DNA of 64,000 nt from an uncultured Dorea sp. (GTDB taxonomy: Bacteria > Bacillota > Clostridia > Lachnospirales > Lachnospiraceae): the NCBI GenBank assembly GCA_910586965.1, contig CAJUMF010000018.1:10492-74491 (forward strand). Reading direction: 5' to 3'. The position numbers and the translations under genes were made by a program. Shown in pieces: positions 1 to 8,804 of this stretch. The notes beneath the pieces were generated by a model, which did no database searches, was not told the DNA's origin, and worked only from the letters and a program-made list of their open reading frames with translations. The first letter of the stretch is position 1. Each line of letters opens with the position of its first letter.

Positions 1-1038
1 GTAAGAATGACTCCCAAGCTCGCATCCAATCTTTTTCATCTTTTTGACCGTTTCCTCAAAGGATGAAACTTTTTGTCCGAGCATAAAAAATGTCGCATGC
101 GCATTATACTCTTCAAGAGTATCCAAAATCTCTTCGGTCCGCTTGCCAGGTCCATCATCAAAAGTAAGCGCCACCATCGGCTTATTCGAATCAACTTGAG
201 CCTCTTTTTTAGATACCAGCTTTCCATCCTCCCCAAAATTACACAAGGAAAGTCCGACATATACATCTCCGGTTGCCATCTTAGCGTCAGACGTAAAATA
301 ATAAATATCTTTCTTGATCTCCTTCCAGCCTGTTACTGCAGCACCATTCTTTCCAAGATAGTATTTGTCATCACCCTTCTTTTTCCATTTACTTTTCTGC
401 ATAATACCGTCTTTATCAAAATAATACAGCTTCTTTTTTATCTTCTGCCAGCCGGTCACCTTAACGCCGTCCTTGCCAAGATAATAGGTATTCGCTTTAG
501 ATTCAATAAACTTACTCTCTACATAAGAATTATCATATTTCTTAAACTTGTCTCCCTCCCACGTACCAACGGGATTCTTTACTTCAAAACGACCATTCTT
601 TACCGTTAATATAAGGCGTTTTTTCCAGTCACCGCTAACCTTTTTTGCGATTTTATCCTCCAAAACTGCCTTGATCTGGTAGGCCCCCTCCACGTTCGGA
701 TCTGCTTGGCAATCTAATGTATACCCTTTTCCACTCTTCAGATCATTTACAAAATCCGATGCTGTATACTTACTCTTCTTGTCCAGCACCTTATCCCCTG
801 ACTTAACAAGCTTTGCTTCCGCTGAAAAAGCAGGCAGTGCTTCACCTTGCATAATCTCTGCATTCGCAACAATAAGTTCGACAGAAGCCGCAGTCAGACT
901 TTGAAAAAGAGCTATTGCTTTCACACATATGATTATAAATGCAAATACACCAAAAAGAGCAAGGGAAATATGCAGCCTCCTCACTCTTATACGATGCTTT
1001 TTAAGTTCTTGTATTCTACGTAATCTTTTGTCAGTCAT
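1..1038 (-). CDS. polysaccharide deacetylase with cell-wall-binding repeats (C-terminus cut by window edge)
   Basis: Surface NodB-type carbohydrate esterase, expected to deacetylate a cell-wall or capsular glycan. The frame is open from the ATG at 1038 to the window edge, so 346 residues are visible and the C-terminus is missing. Residues 22-42 are one hydrophobic anchor or signal segment; 55-180 is an unassigned region; 183-265 holds two glucan/choline-binding-type repeats (YYLGKDG, VTGW, YYF); the esterase domain starts near 287 with TFDDGP at 292-297. The window cuts just at the second metal motif (HS at 344-345). GGGGGA eight bases before the ATG supports the start. It has its own promoter and is transcribed away from serA. 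Family call is firm; the substrate is unknown. Confidence 0.88.
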   Translation of the reverse strand, partial: MTDKRLRRIQELKKHRIRVRRLHISLALFGVFAFIIICVKAIALFQSLTAASVELIVANAEIMQGEALPAFSAEAKLVKSGDKVLDKKSKYTASDFVNDLKSGKGYTLDCQADPNVEGAYQIKAVLEDKIAKKVSGDWKKRLILTVKNGRFEVKNPVGTWEGDKFKKYDNSYVESKFIESKANTYYLGKDGVKVTGWQKIKKKLYYFDKDGIMQKSKWKKKGDDKYYLGKNGAAVTGWKEIKKDIYYFTSDAKMATGDVYVGLSLCNFGEDGKLVSKKEAQVDSNKPMVALTFDDGPGKRTEEILDTLEEYNAHATFFMLGQKVSSFEETVKKMKKIGCELGSHSY

Positions 1039-1081
1039 TAGTAATATCCCCCACTGGCATGCATAAAAGCTACCATAAATA

Positions 1082-1110
1082 AGTATACATTACTTCGACA
1101 AAATCCGCAA
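1082..1110 (-). promoter_or_regulatory. probable sigma-A promoter of the polysaccharide deacetylase
   Basis: Read on the minus strand: -35 TTGCGG, 17-base spacer, -10 TATACT, ending about 45 bases before the start codon. Seen in sequence; activity is inferred. Confidence 0.5.
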
Positions 1111-1133
1111 TGAACAGTCAAAAAACTTTTCTT

Positions 1134-1174
1134 AATAATTGTTGAACATTTCTGACGTAAATATTACAATTATT
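1134..1174. repeat. inverted repeat in the serA / deacetylase intergenic region
   Basis: Perfect 9-base arms AATAATTGT and ACAATTATT separated by 23 bases, upstream of the deacetylase promoter and behind serA. AT-rich, so it may be chance; it could be an operator or part of a weak serA terminator. Nothing else is recognisable in the 178-base gap. Confidence 0.25.
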
Positions 1175-1216
1175 ATGTTTTTTTTAAGATACGCTTTTCT
1201 ATTATTGAGTAAATAA

Positions 1217-2380
1217 TCACCGAATAACCCTCACCCGAAGCACATGACTTACCCTCCGCAGATCATCGGCAACTCCTTCCGGAACTTCTGAGTCGATATC
1301 AATCATCGTGTAGGCGTACCCGCCCTTGCTCTTATTCGCCATATCAGCGATATTCATATTGTCCTTCGCCAGGATTTTTGTAAACTGCCCAATCATATTC
1401 GGTACATTGTGATGAAGAAGGACAATCCTCGTATTCTCGCCCCGGTAACCCATATCGCAGTCCGGATAATTGACGGAATGCCGGATATTTCCATGCTCCA
1501 GGAAATTCCGTATCTCTTTCACCGCCATCTTCGCGCAGTTGTCCTCCGATTCCTCCGTAGATGCCCCGAGATGCGGGATTACGATGGCGCCCTTAACGCC
1601 CACGATTTCCGGAGTCGGGAAATCCGTCACATAATGTTTCACCCGCCCGGAAACAAGGGCATCTACCATAGCCTCCTCGTCCACAAGGGTATTTCTCGCA
1701 AAGTTAAGGATTACCACATCATTTTTCATCAGGTCAATAGCATTCTTATCAATCATTCCCTTTGTGCTTTCCATTGCAGGCACATGCACGGTGATATAGT
1801 CGCATTCTTTGTAGATTTCGTCCACAGTCTTCGCATGGCGGATGCTCCTTGAGAGCCTCCATGCCGAATCCACCGACACATACGGGTCAAAACCGTACAC
1901 TTCCATGCCAAGGTTCGTCGCCGCATTGGCAACTAAGACCCCGATTGCCCCGAGCCCGATAACGCCCAGTTTTTTCCCTTCCAGTTCGCATCCCGCAAAG
2001 GCTTTTTTCGCTTTTTCCGCATCCTTGGCGATATTGCCGTCCTCTTCATTTTCCTGCACCCAGTTGATTCCGCCGATAATATCCCTGGATGCAAGCAGCA
2101 TCCCTGCGATTACCAGCTCCTTCACCCCGTTGGCATTGGCTCCGGGGGTATTAAATACTACGATTCCCGCCTCGGCACATCTGTCGAGAGGGATATTGTT
2201 CACTCCTGCCCCTGCCCTTGCAATTGCTTTCAGCTCTTTCCCGAATTCCATATCATGCATCGCCGCGCTCCGCACAAGAATCGCATCTGCTTTCTCCGCA
2301 TTGCTTGGCGCGTATTCTTCCGTAAAATTCTGGAGCCCCACTTCAGAAATCGGGTTCAGGCAATGATATTTATATCCCAT
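1217..2380 (-). CDS. serA: D-3-phosphoglycerate dehydrogenase
   Basis: Oxidises 3-phosphoglycerate to 3-phosphohydroxypyruvate with NAD, the first step of serine synthesis. 387 residues: D-2-hydroxyacid dehydrogenase fold with the Rossmann motif GLGAIG at 142-147, the HLGAST segment carrying the catalytic histidine near 277, and a C-terminal ACT-type domain from about 318 that usually binds serine. This is the short bacterial form with a single ACT domain. Its ATG overlaps the stop of serC by one base (TAATG), so the two should be translationally coupled, and the product of SerA is the substrate of SerC. No strong terminator is visible behind it. Confidence 0.95.
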   Translation of the reverse strand: MGYKYHCLNPISEVGLQNFTEEYAPSNAEKADAILVRSAAMHDMEFGKELKAIARAGAGVNNIPLDRCAEAGIVVFNTPGANANGVKELVIAGMLLASRDIIGGINWVQENEEDGNIAKDAEKAKKAFAGCELEGKKLGVIGLGAIGVLVANAATNLGMEVYGFDPYVSVDSAWRLSRSIRHAKTVDEIYKECDYITVHVPAMESTKGMIDKNAIDLMKNDVVILNFARNTLVDEEAMVDALVSGRVKHYVTDFPTPEIVGVKGAIVIPHLGASTEESEDNCAKMAVKEIRNFLEHGNIRHSVNYPDCDMGYRGENTRIVLLHHNVPNMIGQFTKILAKDNMNIADMANKSKGGYAYTMIDIDSEVPEGVADDLRRVSHVLRVRVIR

Positions 2381-3465
2381 TACAGATTCTCCTCCTCAAA
2401 CTTCTTCATAAACGCCGCAAGCGCCTCCACGCCCTCTATCGGCATGGCATTGTAGATGCTCGCGCGCATTCCTCCCACGCTGCGATGCCCTTTAAGGCTC
2501 TCTAAGCCGGCCTCCTTCGCCTCTTTCACGAATTTCGCGTCAAGCTCCGCATCGCCCGTCACAAAAGTAACATTCATCAAAGACCTGTCTTTCGGATTCA
2601 CCGAGGACTTAAACAGGCGGCTCCCATCCAGATAATCATAGAGGATTTTTGCCTTCCTTACGTTGCGCTCCTTCATGGCCGCAAGCCCTCCCTGCTCTTT
2701 AAGCCACTTAAACACTTTGCCGCAGATATAGATACTGTATGCCGGCGGCGTATTATAAAGAGACTTCGCATCTGCATGAATCTTGTAGGTCAGCATAGAA
2801 GGCGTTCCCGGCAGCACATCCTCACGGATCAAATCCTCGCGGATGATAACAATCGCCATCCCCGCAGGGCCTACGTTCTTCTGCACTCCGCCGTAGAGCA
2901 GCCCGTATTTTGACACATCCACCGGCTCGGATAAGAAACAGGAAGACACGTCCGCCACCAAAGGCTTTCCCTTGGTATTTGGAAGTTCCTTGTATTTGGT
3001 TCCGTAAATCGTATTGTTCTCACAGATATACACATAATCCGCATCTTCCGAAACCGGGAGGTCGCTGCAGTCCGGGATATAGGAAAATGTCTTATCCTCC
3101 GAGGATGCAATCACATTCACCTTCCCGTACTTTTTCGCCTCATTGCACGCCTTCCTCGCAAACTGCCCGGTGACGATATAGTCCGCCACCCTGTTTTTCA
3201 TCAGATTCATGGGAATCATGGCAAACTGGGTGGACGCGCCGCCCTGCAGAAACAGCACTTTATAATTGTCCGGAATTCCCATCAGCCCGCGGATACCCGC
3301 CTCCGCCGCGTCGATGATCTCCTGAAAAGGTTTTGAGCGGTGACTCATCTCCATCACAGACATCCCGGAACCGTTGTAGTCCAACATCTCCTCTGCCGCT
3401 TCCCTTAACACTTCCTCCGGTAAAACCGCCGGTCCTGCCGAAAAATTGTACACTCTGCCCATCAT
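2380..3465 (-). CDS. serC: phosphoserine aminotransferase
   Basis: PLP-dependent transaminase converting 3-phosphohydroxypyruvate and glutamate to phosphoserine; the same family can act in pyridoxal synthesis. 361 residues, usual length, with the N-terminal NFSAGPA signature and the PLP lysine in GGVQKN (K196). Starts with two consecutive ATG codons; GGAGG lies 5 bases before the first and 8 before the second, so 3462 is an equally good start. Followed directly by serA with a one-base overlap. A hairpin with a T-rich tail stands between ilvB and this gene, so serCA may be partly insulated from the ilv genes. No gene for phosphoserine phosphatase is nearby. Confidence 0.95.
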   Translation of the reverse strand: MMGRVYNFSAGPAVLPEEVLREAAEEMLDYNGSGMSVMEMSHRSKPFQEIIDAAEAGIRGLMGIPDNYKVLFLQGGASTQFAMIPMNLMKNRVADYIVTGQFARKACNEAKKYGKVNVIASSEDKTFSYIPDCSDLPVSEDADYVYICENNTIYGTKYKELPNTKGKPLVADVSSCFLSEPVDVSKYGLLYGGVQKNVGPAGMAIVIIREDLIREDVLPGTPSMLTYKIHADAKSLYNTPPAYSIYICGKVFKWLKEQGGLAAMKERNVRKAKILYDYLDGSRLFKSSVNPKDRSLMNVTFVTGDAELDAKFVKEAKEAGLESLKGHRSVGGMRASIYNAMPIEGVEALAAFMKKFEEENL

Positions 3466-3488
3466 CTATTCCTCCATTTTCCAAAATA

Positions 3489-3513
3489 TACTGCCCGAAA
3501 GCTCCGGGCAGTA
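3489..3513 (-). terminator. hairpin between ilvB and serC, possible weak terminator
   Basis: Nine-base perfect arms (TACTGCCCG / CGGGCAGTA) with a 7-base loop, followed on the minus strand by TATTTTGG rather than a clean U-run. It lies in the 79-base gap behind ilvB. It could reduce readthrough into serCA or protect the ilvB message end. Confidence 0.55.
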
Positions 3514-3544
3514 CGCTAACTTTCTATTCATCCTTAACCTTCTG

Positions 3545-5221
3545 CTAATCCTTCTCCAGGTCTTTTTCGTCAAATGCCTCGCTAATCGCAGCCCCCGGCG
3601 CGACCATCGGCCACACCTTATCGTCGCAGTCAATCTGGCAGTCGATGACTACCGGTTTCCCAAGGCTTAACGCCTTTGCAAATGCATCTGCAAATTCCTC
3701 ACGGCTTGACGCCCGGATGCCTTCCGCTCCCATCGCCTCCGCAAGTTTCACAAAATCCACCGCGTCATTAAGCACCGTAGCCGAATACCTCTGCCCGTAG
3801 AACAGGTTCTGCCACTGGCGCACCATGCCCAGCACATGATTGTTTATCACCACCTGGATGACCGGGATATTGTGGCGTACCGCAGTGGCAATCTCATTCA
3901 TGTTCATGCGGAAACATCCGTCCCCGGCGATATTCACTACTGTCTTTTCCGGCATCCCCATCTTTGCCCCGAGAGACGCGCCCAGGCCGTAGCCCATCGT
4001 ACCAAGCCCTCCTGAGGTAAGGAGAGTCCTCGGTTTCGTATATTTATAAAACTGCGCCGCCCACATCTGGTGCTGCCCGACTTCTGTGACGATGACCGCC
4101 TCGCCCTTCGTCTTCCGGTAGATTTCCTCCACCACAAAGGGGCCGGTAAGCATCTCGGGATGATACGTCATCGGATATTTCTCTTTATAATCCATGATCT
4201 TTTCCATCCAGTCCGGATGGCTCTGCTGCTTAAGGCGTTTATTCAGGATGCTGAGCACTACCTTCAAATCTCCTACAACGCCCTCGGTGATGAGGACATT
4301 CTTATTCATCTCCGCCGCGTCAACATCAATCTGGAGAATCTTCGCATTTTTCGCAAATTTCTTCGCATTTCCCGTCACCCGGTCGCTGAACCTGGCGCCG
4401 AGCACGATTAGAAGGTCGCACTCGCTGACCCCGTAGTTGGAAGTCTTCGTGCCGTGCATTCCAAGCATTCCCGTATAGCGCCTGTCGGTTCCCGGAAATG
4501 CGCCCTTGCCCATCAGACTGTCCGTAACCGGAGCGTCCACCTTTTCCGCAAATTTTTTAAGCTCTTCGCTGGCTCCTGAGAGCACAGCGCCGCCGCCCAC
4601 GAAGATATAAGGCTTTTTCGCCTTGCTGAGCATCTCAAGGGCGTGTTCGATGTCCTCCTCGCATACTTCCCAGGAAGGGCAGTACACGCCGGGCTTGACG
4701 CTCTGGTACTCTGTCTTTTCCGCAGTCACGTCCTTCGGGATGTCGATAAGCACCGGCCCCGGCCTTCCCGACTTGGCGATGACAAATGCCTTGCGGATGG
4801 TCTCCGCCAGTTTCTTTACATCCTTTACAATATAATTATGCTTAGTAATGGGCATTGTGATGCCTGCGATGTCAATTTCCTGGAAACTGTCCTTTCCAAG
4901 CAGCGCCACGCCCACGTTGCATGTAATCGCCACAATGGGAATCGAATCCATGTACGCCGTGGCAATCCCCGTCACCAGGTTCGTAGCCCCCGGCCCGCTG
5001 GTGGCAAAGCATACGCCCACCTTCCCGGTAGCCCTCGCATAGCCGTCCGCCGCATGTGCCGCCCCCTGCTCGTGGGAAGTCAAAATATGCGTAATTTCAT
5101 TGCTGTGCTTATATAATTCATCATACACATTGAGGATTGCACCGCCCGGATATCCGAATACGGTGTCCACACCCTGTTCTTTCAGACATTCGATAACTAT
5201 CTGTGACCCTGTCAGCTGCAT
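3545..5221 (-). CDS. ilvB: acetolactate synthase, large (catalytic) subunit
   Basis: ThDP-dependent enzyme joining pyruvate with pyruvate or 2-oxobutyrate, the first common step of valine, leucine and isoleucine synthesis. 558 residues with the standard three domains: N-terminal pyrimidine-binding domain with the catalytic glutamate in SHEQGAAHAADG (E51), a central FAD-binding domain, and a C-terminal ThDP domain with GDG near 424. AAAGGAG precedes the ATG by 11 bases. It follows ilvD by 70 bases on the same strand. The regulatory small subunit ilvN, usually adjacent, is not in the window. The anabolic AHAS form is favoured over catabolic AlsS by the ilv context and sequence. Confidence 0.94.
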   Translation of the reverse strand: MQLTGSQIVIECLKEQGVDTVFGYPGGAILNVYDELYKHSNEITHILTSHEQGAAHAADGYARATGKVGVCFATSGPGATNLVTGIATAYMDSIPIVAITCNVGVALLGKDSFQEIDIAGITMPITKHNYIVKDVKKLAETIRKAFVIAKSGRPGPVLIDIPKDVTAEKTEYQSVKPGVYCPSWEVCEEDIEHALEMLSKAKKPYIFVGGGAVLSGASEELKKFAEKVDAPVTDSLMGKGAFPGTDRRYTGMLGMHGTKTSNYGVSECDLLIVLGARFSDRVTGNAKKFAKNAKILQIDVDAAEMNKNVLITEGVVGDLKVVLSILNKRLKQQSHPDWMEKIMDYKEKYPMTYHPEMLTGPFVVEEIYRKTKGEAVIVTEVGQHQMWAAQFYKYTKPRTLLTSGGLGTMGYGLGASLGAKMGMPEKTVVNIAGDGCFRMNMNEIATAVRHNIPVIQVVINNHVLGMVRQWQNLFYGQRYSATVLNDAVDFVKLAEAMGAEGIRASSREEFADAFAKALSLGKPVVIDCQIDCDDKVWPMVAPGAAISEAFDEKDLEKD

Positions 5222-5291
5222 ATTGTTAAACTCTCCTTTATCTTCTATGTTTCTAATACAACGAAAAATTGCTTAATATCCGATGTACTGG

Positions 5292-6962
5292 TTAATTTTT
5301 CGGAATCTCCAGGATAGCTCCCCGGTTTCCTGAAGTCACCATGGACGCGTATCTCGCCAGATATCCGCTTGTCACCTTCGGCTCTCTCGGCTGCCAGTTC
5401 TCTTTCCTCTTAGAAAGCTCCTCGTCGGAAACCGCAAGCTCAAGCTTTAGATTCGGGATATCAATCTTAATGATATCTCCCTCTTCTACCAGTGCGATGG
5501 GACCTCCTACCGCCGCCTCCGGCGATACATGGCCGATGGACGCGCCCCTGGACGCGCCGCTGAACCGTCCGTCCGTGATCAGGGCAACGCTGGAGCCAAG
5601 CCCCATACCGGCGATTGCCGAAGTCGGATTCAGCATCTCCCGCATACCAGGTCCCCCTTTCGGCCCCTCATAGCGGATGACGACCACATCTCCTGCCACA
5701 ATCTTCCCGCCCTTGATGGCGTCGATGGCGTCCTCCTCACAGTCAAATACCCTCGCCGGGCCTTCATGCACAAGCATCTCAGCCACAACGGCGGAACGCT
5801 TGACCACGCTGCCGTCCGGCGCAAGGTTGCCCTTAAGCACCGCAAGGCCGCCCGTCTCGGAATACGGATTGTCAATGGGCCGGATAACCTCGGGATTTCT
5901 ATTTACCGCATCTTTGATATTCTCTCCTACGGTCTTGCCCGTCACGGTCATGCAGTCCGTATGGAGCAGACCCTTTTTATTCAGCTCATTCATCACCGCG
6001 TACACGCCGCCCGCCTCGTTGAGGTCTTCCATGTACGTCGGACCTGCCGGCGCAAGGTGGCAGAGGTTCGGCGTCTTCTCGCTGATGCCATTTGCAAAAT
6101 CAATCTCAAAATCCATGCCAATCTCATGGGCAATCGCCGGGAGATGGAGCATACTGTTAGTGGAGCAGCCAAGGGCCATGTCAACCGTCAGCGCATTCAG
6201 TATGGCGTCCTCCGTCATAATGTCGCGGGGGCGGATATTTTTCTCCCACATTTCCATAACCTTCATGCCTGCCTGTTTCGCCAGACGGATACGCTCAGAG
6301 TAAACCGCCGGGACCGTGCCGTTTCCGCCAAGACCCATGCCGAGCACTTCCGTCAGGCAGTTCATGCTGTTGGCGGTGTACATGCCGGAACATGACCCGC
6401 AGGTCGGGCAGGTCTTGTTCTCGAACTCCAAAAGCCCCTCATCGGAAAGAGTCCCCGCCGCATTGGCGCCTACCGCCTCAAACATGCTGGAAAGGCTCGT
6501 TTTCTTTCCCTGTACGCGCCCCGCAAGCATAGGACCGCCGCTGACAAATACCGTCGGCACATTAATCCTTGCCGCCGCCATCAAAAGCCCCGGCACGTTC
6601 TTGTCACAGTTGGGAACCATCACAAGAGCGTCAAACTGATGCGCCAAAGCCATCGCCTCCGTAGAATCCGCAATCAAATCCCTGGTCACCAGAGAATATT
6701 TCATCCCGATATGCCCCATGGCGATTCCGTCGCATACCGCGATAGCCGGGAACACGATAGGGGTTCCGCCCGCCATGGCAACGCCCTGCTTTACGGCATT
6801 CACAATCTTATCCAGGTTCATATGCCCCGGAACAATCTCATTGTAGGAGCTTACGATACCCACTAACGGACGCTCCATCTCCTCTTTGGTAAGGCCCAGC
6901 GCGTTAAATAAAGAACGGTGGGGGGCCTGCTGTTTTCCTTTTGTAACTGTATCACTTTTCAT
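5292..6962 (-). CDS. ilvD: dihydroxy-acid dehydratase
   Basis: Iron-sulfur enzyme that dehydrates 2,3-dihydroxy-isovalerate and -methylvalerate to the 2-oxo acids, the step before transamination to valine and isoleucine and before the leucine branch. 556 residues, usual length, with cluster cysteines in PNCDKN and CPTCGSCSGMY and the conserved GRFSGASRG near the C-terminus. The frame extends upstream to 7031, but GGAGG stands 7 bases before the ATG at 6962 and the extension runs into the nested palindrome, so the shorter start is chosen. Lies between leuB and ilvB on the same strand. Confidence 0.95.
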   Translation of the reverse strand: MKSDTVTKGKQQAPHRSLFNALGLTKEEMERPLVGIVSSYNEIVPGHMNLDKIVNAVKQGVAMAGGTPIVFPAIAVCDGIAMGHIGMKYSLVTRDLIADSTEAMALAHQFDALVMVPNCDKNVPGLLMAAARINVPTVFVSGGPMLAGRVQGKKTSLSSMFEAVGANAAGTLSDEGLLEFENKTCPTCGSCSGMYTANSMNCLTEVLGMGLGGNGTVPAVYSERIRLAKQAGMKVMEMWEKNIRPRDIMTEDAILNALTVDMALGCSTNSMLHLPAIAHEIGMDFEIDFANGISEKTPNLCHLAPAGPTYMEDLNEAGGVYAVMNELNKKGLLHTDCMTVTGKTVGENIKDAVNRNPEVIRPIDNPYSETGGLAVLKGNLAPDGSVVKRSAVVAEMLVHEGPARVFDCEEDAIDAIKGGKIVAGDVVVIRYEGPKGGPGMREMLNPTSAIAGMGLGSSVALITDGRFSGASRGASIGHVSPEAAVGGPIALVEEGDIIKIDIPNLKLELAVSDEELSKRKENWQPREPKVTSGYLARYASMVTSGNRGAILEIPKN

Positions 6963-7003
6963 GGTTTTTCCTCCTGAATTTTTTATGTGTTGACTGTGCG
7001 GAC

Positions 7004-7135
7004 GCTCAGACGGGAGTATCATCCTCGTCACCGCGCTCTCGCTCTGAAAAAGCGTAGCGGTACTAGGCTTGAAAAAACCGCGCCAAGTACCGACGCTTTT
7101 TACGGGATTCCTTCGGATGACGCTCCCGTCTGAGC
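7004..7135. repeat. nested palindromic element between leuB and ilvD
   Basis: Outer arms 7004-7024 and 7115-7135 are complementary at 19 of 21 positions (GCTCAGACGGGAG core). Inside them lies a second hairpin, 7047-7101, with arms AAAAAGCGT..GGTACT..GGC and GCC..AGTACC..ACGCTTTTT. The inner hairpin ends in five T on both strands, so it can act as a bidirectional terminator. It fills most of the 266-base leuB-ilvD gap. It may be an attenuator, a plain terminator, or a copy of a dispersed palindromic repeat; no protein is plausible within it. Confidence 0.8.
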
Positions 7136-7228
7136 TGTTCGCTGACCGGCAATTAAAAATTCTGTCGTCCGGCCTTTGGCAAATATATTTTCCGCCGTTG
7201 TGTCTCTACTTTTCTGTTATGCTGGATT

Positions 7229-8314
7229 TTATGCGAGGTGGGATGCGATTAGGTCTCCCATCTCTGCGGTTCCTACTTGGGTCTTGCCTTCGGACATGAT
7301 GTCGATGGTGCGGTAGCCTTCTTTCAGGACTTTCGCTACGGCGGATTCGATGGCGTCGGCCTCTTTATCAAGGTCAAAGCTAAATCTGAGCATCATGGCT
7401 GCGGACAGGATGGTCGCAATGGGGTTTGCGATTCCTTTTCCGGCGATGTCCGGCGCAGAGCCGCCGCTTGGCTCGTAGAGGCCGAACTTTGTCTCGTTTA
7501 AGCTTGCGCTTGCCAGCATCCCGATGGAACCTGTCACCATGCTGGCCTCGTCGGAGAGAATGTCTCCGAACATGTTCTCCGTCAGCACCACGTCGAACTG
7601 TTTCGGATTTTTTACAAGCTGCATCGCGCAGTTATCAACAAGCATATGCGTAAGGCTCACTTCCGGGTAGTCGATTGCCACCTCCTCAACGACCTTCCTC
7701 CAGAGCCTTGAAGAGTCAAGGACGTTTGCCTTGTCAACGCTGGTCACTTTCTTCCCGCGTTTCATGGCGATGTCAAAGGCGCGCTTTGCGATTCTTCGAA
7801 TCTCATTTTCATTGTATGTAAGGGAGTCGTAGGCGGTCAGCACCCCGTCCTCCGTAACAGTCTTTCTCTCACCGAAATAGAGGCCGCCGGTCAGCTCCCG
7901 CATGATCATCAGGTCAAATCCGCCCTCCGTAATCTCTTCCTTCAGCGGACATGCGCCCTTAAGCTCATCGTAGAGAATCGCCGGACGTAAGTTTGCAAAA
8001 AGATTCAGCGCTTTGCGGATTGCCAAAAGCCCTGCCTCCGGCCGCTTTGACGGCTCAAGCTGATACCACGGGGAGGTCTTCGCATCCCCGCCGATGGAGC
8101 CCATCAACACCGCATCGCACTTCTTCGCCCCGGCAATGGTCTCGTCGGTGAGCGGCACTCCATGTACGTCTATGGACGCGCCCCCCAGCAAAAGCTGCGT
8201 ATAATCACAGGTATGACCGTAAATCTTTGCCGTCCGGTCAAGAACCTTCATCGCCTCCGTGACAATCTCCGGCCCAATCCCGTCGCCTTTTATCACTCCA
8301 ATATTCAGATTCAT
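7229..8314 (-). CDS. leuB: 3-isopropylmalate dehydrogenase
   Basis: NAD- and Mg-dependent oxidative decarboxylase that turns 3-isopropylmalate into 2-oxoisocaproate in leucine synthesis. 361 residues with the family GDGIGPE start, MRELTGGLYFG, and the C-terminal GSAPDIAGKG nucleotide-binding signature. An in-frame codon at 8338 lies upstream, but GGAAGGAAG sits a few bases before the ATG at 8314 and homology to the family begins there. It has its own promoter at 8354-8382 and heads the leuB-ilvD-ilvB-serC-serA run. leuA and leuCD are missing from the window, so the rest of the leucine branch must lie elsewhere. Confidence 0.95.
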   Translation of the reverse strand: MNLNIGVIKGDGIGPEIVTEAMKVLDRTAKIYGHTCDYTQLLLGGASIDVHGVPLTDETIAGAKKCDAVLMGSIGGDAKTSPWYQLEPSKRPEAGLLAIRKALNLFANLRPAILYDELKGACPLKEEITEGGFDLMIMRELTGGLYFGERKTVTEDGVLTAYDSLTYNENEIRRIAKRAFDIAMKRGKKVTSVDKANVLDSSRLWRKVVEEVAIDYPEVSLTHMLVDNCAMQLVKNPKQFDVVLTENMFGDILSDEASMVTGSIGMLASASLNETKFGLYEPSGGSAPDIAGKGIANPIATILSAAMMLRFSFDLDKEADAIESAVAKVLKEGYRTIDIMSEGKTQVGTAEMGDLIASHLA

Positions 8315-8353
8315 CTTTATCTTCCTTCCTTTATCCAAAAACCTATGTTTTTT

Positions 8354-8382
8354 ATCATATCTTATTTTAGTATATGTTTCAA
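8354..8382 (-). promoter_or_regulatory. strong sigma-A promoter of leuB
   Basis: Minus strand: -35 TTGAAA, exactly 17 bases, -10 TATGAT, about 40 bases before the leuB start. I looked for a T-box or leader peptide behind it and there is no room for either. Confidence 0.75.
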
Positions 8383-8452
8383 GACTTTAATTTACTGAAA
8401 TCTTGATGCAAATTCAGGAAATCCTTGTATTATTCTTATATAGTTTCGGCAG

Positions 8453-8497
8453 TAAAAGCAAAAAGTTTCCAACGCTTATTAAAAACATCGGAAACTT
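8453..8497 (-). terminator. intrinsic terminator behind the racemase-tautomerase genes
   Basis: Arms AAGTTTCC and GGAAACTT (8463-8497) with a 19-base AT-rich interior, followed on the minus strand by TTTTTGCTTTT. Lies 54 bases behind the tautomerase stop and upstream of the leuB promoter. Confidence 0.85.
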
Positions 8498-8550
8498 CTT
8501 AGTCTCTTAAAAAGTCAATATCTCACGGATAGCACACTTGCTTTTAACTG

Positions 8551-8769
8551 TTACGCTTTGTATACTTCTCCTGCATACAGCTCGTCTTTGTTTACGTTAG
8601 CCTCAATTTCACTATTCCAGTCCTCAGGCTTTACATCATGGATCGCTACCGAGAGATGTTCTTTAGCGCATCCAAGTTCATTCATCATTGTCTCCACGAT
8701 TGCATCTGCAACCTTCTTCTTAGTTTCATCATCTCTTCCTGCAAACATGTCAATTTTAATATGTGGCAT
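8551..8769 (-). CDS. 4-oxalocrotonate tautomerase family protein
   Basis: 72-residue member of the tautomerase superfamily, which uses the amino-terminal proline exposed after Met removal as catalytic base; that proline is present (MPHIKID). Length and the MPHIKIDMFAGR start fit the 4-OT subgroup, which works as a hexamer. The true substrate is unknown; the DmpI/XylH label should not be read as aromatic degradation here. It follows the racemase gene by 35 bases on the same strand and is closed by a clear terminator, so the two form an operon and may act on related amino-acid-derived 2-oxo acids (inference). Confidence 0.85.
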   Translation of the reverse strand: MPHIKIDMFAGRDDETKKKVADAIVETMMNELGCAKEHLSVAIHDVKPEDWNSEIEANVNKDELYAGEVYKA

Positions 8770-8804
8770 AATGTACTCCTTTCATAAACGCATATTCATA
8801 TTTT

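Noticed and set aside
5529..6395. Long plus-strand open frame (288 codons) opposite ilvD
   Set aside because: Antisense to a certain gene, no ribosome site, composition rich in His and Arg as expected from reversed GC-biased codons; a shadow frame.
6963..7031. N-terminal extension of IlvD to 7031
   Set aside because: The stretch contains the GGAGG site for the ATG at 6962 and part of the palindrome arm, and has no counterpart in the family.
7004..8400. T-box leader before leuB or ilvD
   Set aside because: The leuB leader is only about 40 bases and no T-box consensus or specifier stem is visible. An ACCGCG occurs in the palindrome at 7078 but on the wrong strand and without the neighbouring conserved bases.
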